Below, in pieces: positions 25,213-34,357 of a stretch of 64,000 bases of DNA. The translations under genes were made by a program, and so were the position numbers. Position 1 is the first letter of the stretch. The number at the start of each line of letters is the position of its first letter. The notes under the pieces are model-generated. The model searched no databases, was not told the DNA's origin, and saw nothing but the letters and a program-made list of their open reading frames with translations. Origin of the DNA: Modestobacter marinus (GTDB taxonomy: Bacteria; Actinomycetota; Actinomycetes; Mycobacteriales; Geodermatophilaceae). Location: NCBI RefSeq assembly GCF_011758655.1, contig NZ_JAAMPA010000001.1, forward strand, positions 3,286,001 to 3,350,000, written 5' to 3'.

Positions 25213-27948
25213 TCACGCGCCGGCGGCGACCGGGGTGACCCCGGCACGGGGTGTGCCGTCGCCGCCGGCAGCAGGACCACCGGACACGGCCCGCGGCAGC
25301 GAGCTGGGGGACGTGCCCGCACCCAGGCACAGCAGCCCCGCGGCGGCGGCCAGGGTCCCCGGTGACCCGCCGGCGGCGTCCTGCTGCACCCGCGCCAGGG
25401 CCGCGGCCGGCAGCAGCCCGTCCCGCAGGTGGCCGTGCAGCTCGACCATCAGGTCGGCCACCGCGCCGTCGCACACCGGTCCGATCGGGGCGATCAACGC
25501 GCTGGTCCCGAGGGTGAGGAACCCCGCGGCCAGCCCGAGCAGCTCCGCCCCGGCGCACACCGCCGACGACCCCCCGTCACAGGCGGCGAGCACCACCAGG
25601 CGGGGGACCTCGGCGAGGGAGTCCAGGTCGTACACCGTCAGCGGGCCGTCGCTGAGCTGCAGCGAGGAGAACAGCGGGTTGTCGGCCCGGAGGTGGCCGT
25701 GCGCGGCGACGTGCGCGACCGCGCTGCGGCCGATCCCCGCCCGCACCGACGCCACCGTGGCGCCCGGGCCGACCAGCAGGGTCGCCGTCGGGTGCAGCTC
25801 GGCCACCGCGGCCGCCTCCGCCGGGGCGGCGGGGAGCCCGGGCCCGGCCGCCACCAGGACGCCGCCGTGCCGGGGCGGCGCGGTCGCGGCCCGGTACCAG
25901 AGGGCGGCCGAGGGGGACACCGTGACGGCCCGCCCAGCGCAGGACGGCAGGCTCGGCCAGTTCACCGACTGCAGGGACGGCGTGGGCACCACCACCAGCG
26001 GTCGTCCGGCGACCTGGGCGGGCAGTGCCCGGAGCAGGCGTTCGTCCAGTTCTCCGGCGGTCTCCCGCAGCACGGTCAGCGCCGCGGCGTCCCGGGCCTC
26101 GCGCAGCGCCGTCCCGCTGTGCCGGCTGAGCCGCCGGAGCGCGTGCGGGACGTGCTGGCTGAGCTCGCGGACCGCGTCGGTGCTGCCGAGCCGGGTCAGC
26201 CGGGCCCGCCCGTCGGCCAGGGTGACGGCGGCGAGCTGACCGCGGTGCTCGACGAACTCGACCAGCGCGGCCTCGCCCAGCGCGGCCGCGAGCCGGTCCG
26301 GCCCCGGCCGGTGCTGGGTCCGCGTCCCCCCGCCCGCCGCGCGGACGTGGTCCCGGACCGCCCGTTCCAGCGCCCCCTGCCGGCGGGTCAGGCCGTCGAG
26401 CACCCGCGGGTCACCCCGGTGCTCCTGGACGGCGTGCGCGGTGGCCCGGAGCTCGGCCAGCAGCTGGGCCAGGTCCGGGTCCTCGGGTGGCCGGACCGGG
26501 CGCATCAGCAGCGCGGTGGCCCGGCCCCGTTCCGCCCAGGCCAGCACCTGCCGCGGGCGCCCGCCGGCCAGCGCCTCGTGCAGACCCAGGTCGACGAGCT
26601 CGGTGCGGTGGACCGACGCCGACGTGCGCAGGTCCGCGGCCCCGAGCGTGGCCTGGTGCTCCTCCACCAGCCGGACGCCGGTGCGCAGCGCCGCCAGCGC
26701 CGGGGCCCGTCGGCCCGCCGCCAGCTCCAGCAGTGCCCGGGCGTGCCACGCGCGCGCCCGCAGCTCGACGGGGCCCCGGCGGTGCCCCGGCGCGACGGTG
26801 CGCAGCAGCTCCTCCGCCCGGCCGACCCGGCCCCGGGCCAGCGCCAGCCTCGCTGCGCTGATCCGGGCGTCCTGCGCCTGGGCGGTCCAGCCGGCGTCGT
26901 CCAGCCGGGCCGCCGTGCGCGCCAGCTCGGCCACCGAGACCTGCCCGCCGGCGCGCGCCAGCCGGCACCGCTGCACGACGTACCGGGCCAGCGCCGCCCG
27001 CTCCGGCCGGCGCTGGCGGGTGAAGGCGTGCAGGGCCGCCCGCGCCGCCGACTCCGCGCCGGCCAGGTCCCGGTCGAGCAGGCTGGCCTCGGCGAGCAGC
27101 AGCTGCGCCTCCGGGACGGAGATCTCCCGGTGCAGCCGGCGGAACTCCTCGATCGCCCGGGTGGCGTGCTCCTTGGCCTCGGTCACCAGGCGCAGGGACA
27201 GCAGCAGCTCGCAGCGGTCGACCAGGACGGTCCCGACCGGTGCCCCCAGGTGCCCCAGCCGCCGCTCCGCCTCGGCCTGCCAGTGCAGGGCCGCCGGGAC
27301 GTCGCCCCGCCGGAGGTGCAGGAAGCCGAGGTTGTCGCAGACGAACGCCAGGTCGAGGTCGAGGCCGTGCCGCAGGCACACCTGCTCGGCCTCCCGGAGC
27401 TCCGCCGCCGCGGCGGTGAGCTGGGATCGGTAGACGTCCAGCACCGCGACGTTGCCGTGCACCCGCTGGACCCAGACCCAGTCGCCCGCACGGCGCAGTG
27501 CGGGCAGCGCGAGCCGGTAGTCGGCCAGGGCGGCGTCGAGCCGGCCCAGCTGCTGGTGCAGCGACCCGCGCTGGGCCAGGGCGCGGGCGTGCTCGACCCC
27601 GCTGAGCTCGGTCAGCGCGCCGTCCAGCGTCCGCAGGCCCGCCCGGCCCTCGCCCCGACGCAGGAGGACCGCGGCCAGGCTCATCCGGGCCTCCCCGGCC
27701 AGCTGCGGGGACCCGGCCAGCCGAGCGCTGCGCACCGACCCGCGCAGGTGCTGGGCGGCGGTGTCCAGGTCGGCGGTGTGCAGCGCGGCCAGACCGGCGG
27801 CGCGGCCGGCGACCGCGGCGGTCGCGTGGTCTCCCCGGGCCCGGGCGCGGTCGAGCAGCGCCGCGGCGAGCTGCCCGGCGCGGCGGGGGTCCACCTGCAC
27901 CAGGGACAGCGCCGCCGTTGCCTCCCGGCGGTCCTCCGCTGCGCCCAT
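25213..27948 (-). CDS. TPR-CHAT caspase-like protease
   Basis: A 911-residue protein with an N-terminal and central array of tetratricopeptide-like helices (about residues 10-500, for example LAQRGSLHQQLGRLDAALAD and LCDNLGFLHLRRGD-like repeats) and a C-terminal CHAT domain (about 560-880). The caspase-type dyad is intact: His750 in HVAAHGHLRADNPLF and Cys790 in LVVLAACDGGSS. CHAT proteases cut partner proteins after activation through their helical sensor part. ATG 27948 has a GGGG-rich site upstream. It diverges from a subtilisin-like protease gene across 140 bases and converges on the sigma-coupled gene. A proteolytic stress or defence switch is plausible; the target is unknown. Confidence 0.88.
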   Translation of the reverse strand: MGAAEDRREATAALSLVQVDPRRAGQLAAALLDRARARGDHATAAVAGRAAGLAALHTADLDTAAQHLRGSVRSARLAGSPQLAGEARMSLAAVLLRRGEGRAGLRTLDGALTELSGVEHARALAQRGSLHQQLGRLDAALADYRLALPALRRAGDWVWVQRVHGNVAVLDVYRSQLTAAAAELREAEQVCLRHGLDLDLAFVCDNLGFLHLRRGDVPAALHWQAEAERRLGHLGAPVGTVLVDRCELLLSLRLVTEAKEHATRAIEEFRRLHREISVPEAQLLLAEASLLDRDLAGAESAARAALHAFTRQRRPERAALARYVVQRCRLARAGGQVSVAELARTAARLDDAGWTAQAQDARISAARLALARGRVGRAEELLRTVAPGHRRGPVELRARAWHARALLELAAGRRAPALAALRTGVRLVEEHQATLGAADLRTSASVHRTELVDLGLHEALAGGRPRQVLAWAERGRATALLMRPVRPPEDPDLAQLLAELRATAHAVQEHRGDPRVLDGLTRRQGALERAVRDHVRAAGGGTRTQHRPGPDRLAAALGEAALVEFVEHRGQLAAVTLADGRARLTRLGSTDAVRELSQHVPHALRRLSRHSGTALREARDAAALTVLRETAGELDERLLRALPAQVAGRPLVVVPTPSLQSVNWPSLPSCAGRAVTVSPSAALWYRAATAPPRHGGVLVAAGPGLPAAPAEAAAVAELHPTATLLVGPGATVASVRAGIGRSAVAHVAAHGHLRADNPLFSSLQLSDGPLTVYDLDSLAEVPRLVVLAACDGGSSAVCAGAELLGLAAGFLTLGTSALIAPIGPVCDGAVADLMVELHGHLRDGLLPAAALARVQQDAAGGSPGTLAAAAGLLCLGAGTSPSSLPRAVSGGPAAGGDGTPRAGVTPVAAGA

Positions 27949-28053
27949 GCCGGCCCCTTCCCGGGGTGCGCCCGGTGTGTCGCGGCGGACTCGCCGCGCG
28001 CTCGATCGGCTCGTGCCGGGAGTCTTCCCCTCACGCCCGCGGGTGCGCTATCC

Positions 28054-28059
28054 CATATC
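28054..28059 (+). promoter_or_regulatory. CATATC box before the subtilisin-like gene
   Basis: CATATCTGCC lies 29 bases before the ATG of the S8 protease gene. It is a weaker member of the GTATC box set, but its distance to the start equals that of the 29487 box. Confidence 0.25.
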
Positions 28060-28088
28060 TGCCGCGACCGGCTGCGGAGGGGGACGAG

Positions 28089-29276
28089 ATGCTGACGCCC
28101 GCGCGCGAGTTCGGTGAGGCCCGGTTCCAGGACGACCAGGTCGTGGTGGCGCTGCCCCACCTCCGGCTCGTGCTGGCGGAGCTGGCGGCGGAGCTGGGGG
28201 GCGGCGACCCGGCCGCCGAGGTGGAGCGCAGCGAGGACCTGGGGCTGGCCCGGGTGACGCTGCACCGGGCTCCGTTGGAGGCCTGGGCCACCGGGCGGGC
28301 GACGGCCCAGCAGGCCGACGACGGGGCGTGGCTGTCCCAGCTCCTCGAGCAGCTGTACACGGAGTTCCGGGCCCGCTACGGCGGGTGGACCCCCACGATG
28401 GGCAAGAACCGCGCCGTCGACGAGGTGGGCGGCAACCACACGATCGGCGTCGGGGACGAGGGCCCGCCGACCGCGGTGACGGACCGGCAGCTGGCCCCCC
28501 GGGAGGGCGACCCCGGTACCGAGGTCCGTGTCGCGGTCGGCGACACGCGCCTGCACCCGCACCTGTGGCTGGAAGGCTCGTACCACGCGCCGCCGGCCGC
28601 CCTCTGGACCGGCGGCTCGGCTGCCGTGCCTTACCAGACCGGCCACGCCGGCTTCGTGGTCGGCACGATCCTGCAGGCGGCGCCGGGAGCGCACGTCGAG
28701 GTGCGGCGTCTGCTCGACGACGACGGTCTGGCCGACAGTTGGGACGTGGCGAAGGCACTGGTCCGCTTCGAGCGGCTCGGGGTGCACGTGCTCAACCTGT
28801 CGCTCGGCTGCTTCACCGGGGACGACAAGCCGCCGCTGGTGCTGCAGGCCGCCCTCGAGCGGCTCGACCCCGACCTGGTGGTCATCGCTGCCGCCGGCAA
28901 CCACGCCGCACAGATGAGGGACCGGCGTCGTCCGCTCTGGCCGGCCGCGCTGCCCCGGGTCGTCGCCGTGGGGGCGATCGACGGAGCAGGTGGGGTCCCA
29001 CCGTGGAGCCCGGAACCCTCCGGGTGGCCGTGGGTCGATGTGCTCGCGACCGGGGAGGACGTCGTCAGCACCTACGTCACCGGCCCGGTCGAGCTCCCCG
29101 ACGGGCCGGAGGACTTCCACGGCCTGGCGTCCTGGAGCGGCACCTCGTTCGCCGCGGCCAGGCTCACCGGTGAGGTCGCCGCCGCGACGGTGCCCGGCCG
29201 CATCGACGCGGCCACCGCGCTGCGGGGGCTGCTGGAGTGCCACCGCGGCGACGACGGGGTACCACGGATCACCTGA
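28089..29276 (+). CDS. S8 (subtilisin-like) serine protease, non-secreted
   Basis: A 395-residue protein with a complete subtilase triad: Asp152 (VAVGDTRLHPH), His186 (TGHAGFVVGTI) and Ser353 (WSGTSFAAARL), plus the oxyanion Asn271 (AAAGNHA). The 145 residues before the Asp form a non-standard N-terminal region with no signal peptide, so the enzyme is probably cytosolic. The sequence between Asp and His is short. ATG 28089 follows GGAGGGGG. It diverges from the TPR-CHAT gene and its last eight bases overlap a small convergent gene. Pairing of CHAT and subtilase suggests a protease cascade (inference). Confidence 0.9.
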   Translation: MLTPAREFGEARFQDDQVVVALPHLRLVLAELAAELGGGDPAAEVERSEDLGLARVTLHRAPLEAWATGRATAQQADDGAWLSQLLEQLYTEFRARYGGWTPTMGKNRAVDEVGGNHTIGVGDEGPPTAVTDRQLAPREGDPGTEVRVAVGDTRLHPHLWLEGSYHAPPAALWTGGSAAVPYQTGHAGFVVGTILQAAPGAHVEVRRLLDDDGLADSWDVAKALVRFERLGVHVLNLSLGCFTGDDKPPLVLQAALERLDPDLVVIAAAGNHAAQMRDRRRPLWPAALPRVVAVGAIDGAGGVPPWSPEPSGWPWVDVLATGEDVVSTYVTGPVELPDGPEDFHGLASWSGTSFAAARLTGEVAAATVPGRIDAATALRGLLECHRGDDGVPRIT

Positions 29277-29457
29277 CGCCGGCGTGGCGCAGGTCCTCCT
29301 GCACGCTCGTCATCAGCTCCGCCCGCACGGCCCTCGCCCGTGCCAGCTCGTCCTCGATGTCCCAGACGAGCTCGGCGAGGCTGTGCAGCAGCGCCAGCTT
29401 CTCCTGGTGCGCCAGCCTGTCGAGGTCGTCCATCGTGGTGCTCAGCCGGATGTCCAT
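29269..29457 (-). CDS. small helical protein (62 aa)
   Basis: A 62-residue, probably all-helical protein (MDDLDRLAHQEKLALLHSLA, ELARARAVRAELMTSVQEDL) with a heptad-like Leu/Ala pattern. No family recognised. It overlaps the end of the subtilisin-like gene by eight bases. A CGGTATC box is 30 bases before the start, which supports real expression. It could be a small regulator of the neighbouring proteases. Confidence 0.55.
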   Translation of the reverse strand: MDIRLSTTMDDLDRLAHQEKLALLHSLAELVWDIEDELARARAVRAELMTSVQEDLRHAGVR

Positions 29458-29486
29458 GTCGTCAGGAGCGCCGTTGCGGCGGGCAG

Positions 29487-29492
29487 ATACCG
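29487..29492 (-). promoter_or_regulatory. CGGTAT box before the 62-aa gene
   Basis: Minus-strand GCGGTATCTGCCCGCC, 30 bases before the start, a good -10 to start distance. Shares the TATCTGCC core with the boxes at 28054 and 30110. Confidence 0.4.
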
Positions 29493-29609
29493 CCCCACCC
29501 CGGCACGGCGGACCGGTCTGCCCAGGTCATCGTCGGACGGCGCCCGCGCACGTAGCGGCCGGGCGGAGCCGCCTCTCAGCGACTCGGCCCGGCCGGGTGG
29601 GGGAGCAGG

Positions 29610-30050
29610 TCAGGCCGCGACGAGTGCTCGGCCGTCGTGCGCGCAGTAGCGCGGGGTGACGTCGACGACGCTGTACCGGGCGAACCAGACCAGCCCGTGC
29701 GCGCGCCAGGGGCCGAGGACGTCGACCAGCCGACGGCACTGCGCCCAGTCACGGGCGGGGACGAGCAGCAGGTGACCCCCGCGGCGCAGGTGCTCCTCGT
29801 GCAGCGCCAGTGCACCGCGGCCGTGGGAGACGTCCTGCACGGCCCGCAGCAGCCGGCCCCGGGTCCCGCGGGCGCGGCCGTCGACGTCCAGGGCCCGGAT
29901 GCCGGGCTCGCCGCTCAGCACCCGCGCAGCACCGGGCTGCACGTACGGTGCCAGTGCCGACAGCGCACCGCGCAGGGCGGCGTCGGAGTCGACGAGGGCG
30001 AAGAGCCGGCACGCCGGGAAGCCGGGCACGCGCTCGATGTGGTCGTCCAT
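29610..30050 (-). CDS. unknown 146-aa protein
   Basis: A 146-residue soluble protein, starting MDDHIERVPGFPACRLFALV, with alternating helices and strands (AALRGALSALAPYVQPGAAR, GIRALDVDGRARG, GGHLLLVPARDWAQCRRLV) and a C-terminal RYSVVDVTPRYCAHDG. I do not recognise it. GGAGG six bases before ATG 30050 sets the start; a longer open frame upstream is low-complexity. A GCGTATC box lies about 60 bases upstream. It lies among stress-type genes, which may share that regulation. Confidence 0.65.
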   Translation of the reverse strand: MDDHIERVPGFPACRLFALVDSDAALRGALSALAPYVQPGAARVLSGEPGIRALDVDGRARGTRGRLLRAVQDVSHGRGALALHEEHLRRGGHLLLVPARDWAQCRRLVDVLGPWRAHGLVWFARYSVVDVTPRYCAHDGRALVAA

Positions 30051-30417
30051 GGTGCACCTCCGCGGTCGGGGAACGCTGTGGACCTCCAGAGGTCTGGCGG
30101 GGACGGCAGATACGCCCGCCGTGCTCGTGGCCCCGACCCGGTGGCCCGGGGTATCAGCGGCGCGCCGGCCGCCTCCTCCCCTCGAGGGGCACACCGGCGA
30201 CTCCACACCGGCGTGACCCGCCAGCAGCCGGCCGTGCTGCGCCCGTCGCGTCCCGTTCGGTCCGCTGCAGGGAGAAGCGGGAGGTGAGAGCCCCCCCGCC
30301 GGACGTCCTTCCCCGTCGGTCAGGTGCTGCTCCCGGCCGGCACCACCGCGCGCCTGTTCCAGGCCCCGTCGACCGGGTCACCCAGGCCGCGGCGCCACCG
30401 GCAGCCCGGTGATGCGC
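30051..30417. other. gene-free region of 367 bases
   Basis: I see no coding gene. It holds a minus-strand GCGTAT box (30110-30115) facing the 146-aa gene and a plus-strand GGGTATC (30149-30155) with no rightward gene after it, plus CTCGAGGGG-type short inverted pieces. The rest is unremarkable. Confidence 0.5.
30110..30115 (-). promoter_or_regulatory. GCGTAT box before the 146-aa gene
   Basis: Minus-strand GGCGTATCTGCCGTCC, 60 bases before the ATG at 30050. Same TATCTGCC core as the boxes at 29487 and 28054. Confidence 0.35.
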
Positions 30418-31578
30418 TCAGGGGGCCAGGCGCTGGGCCTCGTGCAGCTCGCCGTCCAACCGGAACGTGCGGTCGGCCGGGTCGAGGGGTGGGGCGGGAT
30501 CGAGTTCGCCGTCGACGTTCACGATCCCGACCTGGCTGCCGTCCGGCAGGACGGCCCAGCCGACCCGGGCATCGGCTCCGCCGACCTGGACGTCGGCCCG
30601 GTAGACCCCGGTCGGCTCCTCCGCCGCCCGGGCCACGAAGGGGGTCGTCACCGCCGGCGTGCTGACCTCACCGGAGACCAGGTCGCCGCGGACGGTGCCG
30701 GTCAGGGTGGCGCCGTCCTGCCCGGCGAGCTCCATCCCGTCGCCGACGACCGGGCCCGACAGCCAGGCCTCGATCGCCCGGCCGTCGCAGAGGTACGCGG
30801 CCGCCTCCCCGTCGCCGGTGACGATGGCCAGGCTGATGCCGCCCGCCGTCGTCCGGCCACCGAACACCGCCGGGCCCACCACGGCCGTCGCTGAGGGGCT
30901 GGGCTCCGCGGCCGGCGGGGCGGTCGCCGCCGGTGGCGCCGCCGCCCCCGGCTCCGGTGCCGCGGACATCCCGCGGGCGAGGCCGACGAGCACGGCGAGC
31001 AGCAGGACGGCGCCCAGGACCGGGACGACCGCCAGCCGCACCGCGGAGTCCGTCCACCGCCGGCCGGCCCGCGCAGCGCCGCCCCCGGCCTCGGACGTGC
31101 CGCCCTCCCGGTCCAGGCGGACCCGGGGGACGAACGGGACCGTGGCCACGATCTCCCGGTACTCGGCGGCGGCGTCGGCGACCGCCATCCCGCCGAACCG
31201 CAGCCGGGCCTCCAGGCCGTCCAGCAGCGCACCGGCCGTGCCGGCCGCGGCGAGCCGGGCGGGCAGGTCGTTGGCCTTCTGGAGGTTCACCGACACCGCG
31301 GCCGTCAGGGACACCGCCAGCGCGGCGAAGCACAGCACCCGCCAGACCGTCTGCGACCGGTCCAGGGCCAGCCCGTCCTGCACCGTCTCGGCGAAGTCCG
31401 TCCCGCCCAGCGCCGGTCCGGCGGTGAGTGCGGCCGCGACGGCGCTGCTGACGATGCTGATCGTGGACAGCCGCGAGCTGGCCGGTCCCTGCTCCTGCAC
31501 GTAGGCGTCGACGCCCGCACGCCTGGCCCGGATCGCGTCGAGCAGGCCGTCCTGCCCGCTGCCCATCGGCTCCTGCAT
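30418..31578 (-). CDS. unknown membrane protein with extracytoplasmic C-terminal domain
   Basis: A 386-residue protein. Hydrophobic segments are near residues 38-58 (LSTISIVSSAVAAALTAG), 80-100 (WRVLCFAALAVSLTAAVSV) and 182-202 (LAVVPVLGAVLLLAVLVGLA). An Ala/Pro linker follows, and then a beta-rich domain of about 150 residues (GGISLAIVTGDGEAAAYLCD, GVYRADVQVGGADARVGWAV) likely outside the cell. A helical cytosolic part lies between helices 2 and 3. No known family. The gene is on its own, 202 bases downstream of the haloperoxidase gene. A sensor or stress role is only a guess. Confidence 0.7.
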   Translation of the reverse strand: MQEPMGSGQDGLLDAIRARRAGVDAYVQEQGPASSRLSTISIVSSAVAAALTAGPALGGTDFAETVQDGLALDRSQTVWRVLCFAALAVSLTAAVSVNLQKANDLPARLAAAGTAGALLDGLEARLRFGGMAVADAAAEYREIVATVPFVPRVRLDREGGTSEAGGGAARAGRRWTDSAVRLAVVPVLGAVLLLAVLVGLARGMSAAPEPGAAAPPAATAPPAAEPSPSATAVVGPAVFGGRTTAGGISLAIVTGDGEAAAYLCDGRAIEAWLSGPVVGDGMELAGQDGATLTGTVRGDLVSGEVSTPAVTTPFVARAAEEPTGVYRADVQVGGADARVGWAVLPDGSQVGIVNVDGELDPAPPLDPADRTFRLDGELHEAQRLAP

Positions 31579-31780
31579 GACCCACTCCCACGGTCCGCCG
31601 GGATCGTCGCGCCGCCGGTGCTGCGCCCGTCCTGCCCGGGACCCCGTCGCGGCGCGTGCGGCGAGTGTGCGCCGCCGGCCGGCGGCGCGGGGACGGTTCG
31701 TGCCCGGCTGGTCGACGTCCGGCCCCCGGGGCCCGCGGTGGACGGGTCGCCGGGGGCCGGACGTGCCGGGTCGGCTCAGG

Positions 31781-33037
31781 TCACATCGGCCGGAGCCGGG
31801 TGTCGACGACGTGCTCGCCCAGCGCGGTGCCGGACAGGAAGCCGTGGTCGCCGTCCCACTGGAAGTGCACGCCGAGGTAGACGCGGCTGCGGGCGTTCTC
31901 CCGGGCCGCCTCGGTGAAGCTGCTGAACCTCCTGGTGGTGCCGGCCGGCACCTCCGGGTCGTCCGTGACGGCGTCGAAGCAGACGTTGTCGGTGCCGAAG
32001 TACCGGCGCATCACCGCCGCGTGCGCGGCGGCGAACGTCGCGTGCCCGGACACGTAGGCGGGGAACGGCGGGGAGAAGTGCTCCTCCCCGTCCTGGAGCA
32101 GCGGCAGCCAGTCGCTGTCCGCCTCGGTGTCCGGGTTGTCGTCGCCGTCGACCGGGTCGTCGGCCAGGGCGATCGCGGTCTGCGGCCGCCACAGGTCCAG
32201 GTCGGTGGCGTACTTGGCGTCCCAGGCGACCACGCCCGCGTCCGCCAGGGCCAGCCCGACGAGCGCGAACAGCCGGGCGTTCTCCAGCACGTCCAGGCCG
32301 CGGTCGGCGGACACCGCGTGGGTGAGGGCGAACAACTGGCCGGGCGGCTTGTACGTGCCGTCGACGTCGTTGGCCCAGAACAGCGCGATCTGCGTCTGCT
32401 CCTCGGTGCGCGCGGTCGAGTCCGCGCCGCCCAGCTCCTTGACCTCGTCGTACTGCGCGGCGTACTCGGGGCTGCGCAGCATCTGCCGCTTGTTCAGGTA
32501 GCCGCCGGGCCGCGGCGGCCGGAACTGGGCGCCCGACGCCATGCAGAACGGGGTGACGGCCGGCCACTGGGGGGTGGCGGCCGCCCGCGTGGAGTCCGTG
32601 GGCCGCCAGTCGCCCGGCTGGCTGCCGGGGACGTGGTACTGCTGGTGGTCGGCGCCGTCGTGCCGGCGGGCCTCGATCATGGCCCGCGCGGCGGCCCGGC
32701 CGACCGCCGCGCCGGCGGCGATCTGGGTGGCGCTGGTGCCGGGCGGCAGCAGCGCCAGCTCCTTGTCCCGTTCCGCGGTCAGGTCGATCGCGGTGTCCGG
32801 GAAGGCGGCCGCGAGCGTGTCGTGCGCGGCGTGGGCGATGGCCGCGTCCAGCGACGCCGACTCGGTGGCGGGCACGCGCACCAGGTACGGCTCGTGCGTC
32901 GGGACGATCGACATCGCGGCGTCGTACACGGCGGCGTGCATCATCGCGCCGCCGCGGGCGATCGGCCCGGGGGGACCGCCCACCTGCTTGATGACCTTGA
33001 TCAGGACGTCGTTCCACCGGGTGACGGCATCGGCCAT
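31781..33037 (-). CDS. vanadium-dependent haloperoxidase-like protein
   Basis: A 418-residue member of the vanadium haloperoxidase/PAP2 superfamily. The vanadate (phosphate-like) pocket is visible: AKYATDLDLWRPQTA (Lys and Arg-Pro), PPFPAYVSGHATFAAA (Ser-Gly-His) and RSRVYLGVHFQWD (Arg and the axial His). Length and motif spacing fit bacterial chloroperoxidase-type proteins, not small lipid phosphatases. No signal peptide is evident. ATG 33037 follows GGAGG. It would use H2O2 to oxidise halides, or act as an acid phosphatase; the sequence does not decide which. A GCGTATC box lies 70 bases upstream, linking it to the region's putative stress promoters. Confidence 0.88.
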   Translation of the reverse strand: MADAVTRWNDVLIKVIKQVGGPPGPIARGGAMMHAAVYDAAMSIVPTHEPYLVRVPATESASLDAAIAHAAHDTLAAAFPDTAIDLTAERDKELALLPPGTSATQIAAGAAVGRAAARAMIEARRHDGADHQQYHVPGSQPGDWRPTDSTRAAATPQWPAVTPFCMASGAQFRPPRPGGYLNKRQMLRSPEYAAQYDEVKELGGADSTARTEEQTQIALFWANDVDGTYKPPGQLFALTHAVSADRGLDVLENARLFALVGLALADAGVVAWDAKYATDLDLWRPQTAIALADDPVDGDDNPDTEADSDWLPLLQDGEEHFSPPFPAYVSGHATFAAAHAAVMRRYFGTDNVCFDAVTDDPEVPAGTTRRFSSFTEAARENARSRVYLGVHFQWDGDHGFLSGTALGEHVVDTRLRPM

Positions 33038-33107
33038 GACCACTCCTCCTGTCGGACCCGCCCGGGCGGGGCGGGCTCGTCGGGAAGAGCAGCGCAGCCG
33101 TGCCGTG

Positions 33108-33113
33108 ATACGC
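33108..33113 (-). promoter_or_regulatory. GCGTAT box before the haloperoxidase gene
   Basis: Minus-strand CGCGTATCACGG, 71 bases before the ATG of the haloperoxidase gene. A plus-strand CGTATC at 33215-33220 has no gene after it. Confidence 0.3.
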
Positions 33114-33234
33114 GGACGCGGAGGTCCGGCGTGCCGTGACCGGCGACCCGCCCCCCCAGCGGCCGGCGCGTCGTCGTCCGACGAGGGGGCCGCGACCCGG
33201 TCGTCTCCGTCGTGCGTATCGCGCGTCGGGTCGG

Positions 33235-33600
33235 TCAGGCCTGCGCGAACAGCCGGCCGAAGGCGGGGGACCGGCGCAACCGGACCGTCCGGCCGCCGAG
33301 CGCTGCGACGTCGAGGTGGTCCCGGACCAGCTCGAGCGCGGCGCCGGACAGCGAGGTCACCGACCCGGCGTCGATCACGTCCACCCGCACCGGCTCCCGC
33401 CCGTAGCGGCGCCGGAACGCGTCGACGACGTCGGCGTCCACGGCACCGGCCAGGCACAGCGCCCGCCCACCGGCGGTGTTGAGCAACCGGACCACCCCGT
33501 GCGGGCCGGTGGTGGGCCGCAGGTCGGCCGGGGAGGGGGGCACCCGGCCAGTGTGCGACGGGATGCCCTCCGGGGCTCGCCCGGTGTGACCTGTGCCCAC
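33235..33600 (-). CDS. STAS-domain protein
   Basis: Up to 121 residues; the last 75 form a STAS fold (LCLAGAVDADVVDAFRR, VRVDVIDAGSVTSLSGAALE, then LDVAALGGRTVRL). STAS proteins act as anti-anti-sigma factors in partner switching, with a Ser phosphorylated by an RsbW-type kinase. Here the equivalent position is in SVTSLSGAAL. The start is uncertain: GTG 33600 gives the longest form, and a later GTG would remove 19 residues. Divergent from fabG. It probably works with the SigF/RsbW pair at 39-40.6 kb (inference). Confidence 0.6.
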   Translation of the reverse strand: MGTGHTGRAPEGIPSHTGRVPPSPADLRPTTGPHGVVRLLNTAGGRALCLAGAVDADVVDAFRRRYGREPVRVDVIDAGSVTSLSGAALELVRDHLDVAALGGRTVRLRRSPAFGRLFAQA

Positions 33601-33607
33601 CGACTAG

Positions 33608-34356
<749 letters not shown>

Positions 34357-34357
<1 letters not shown>

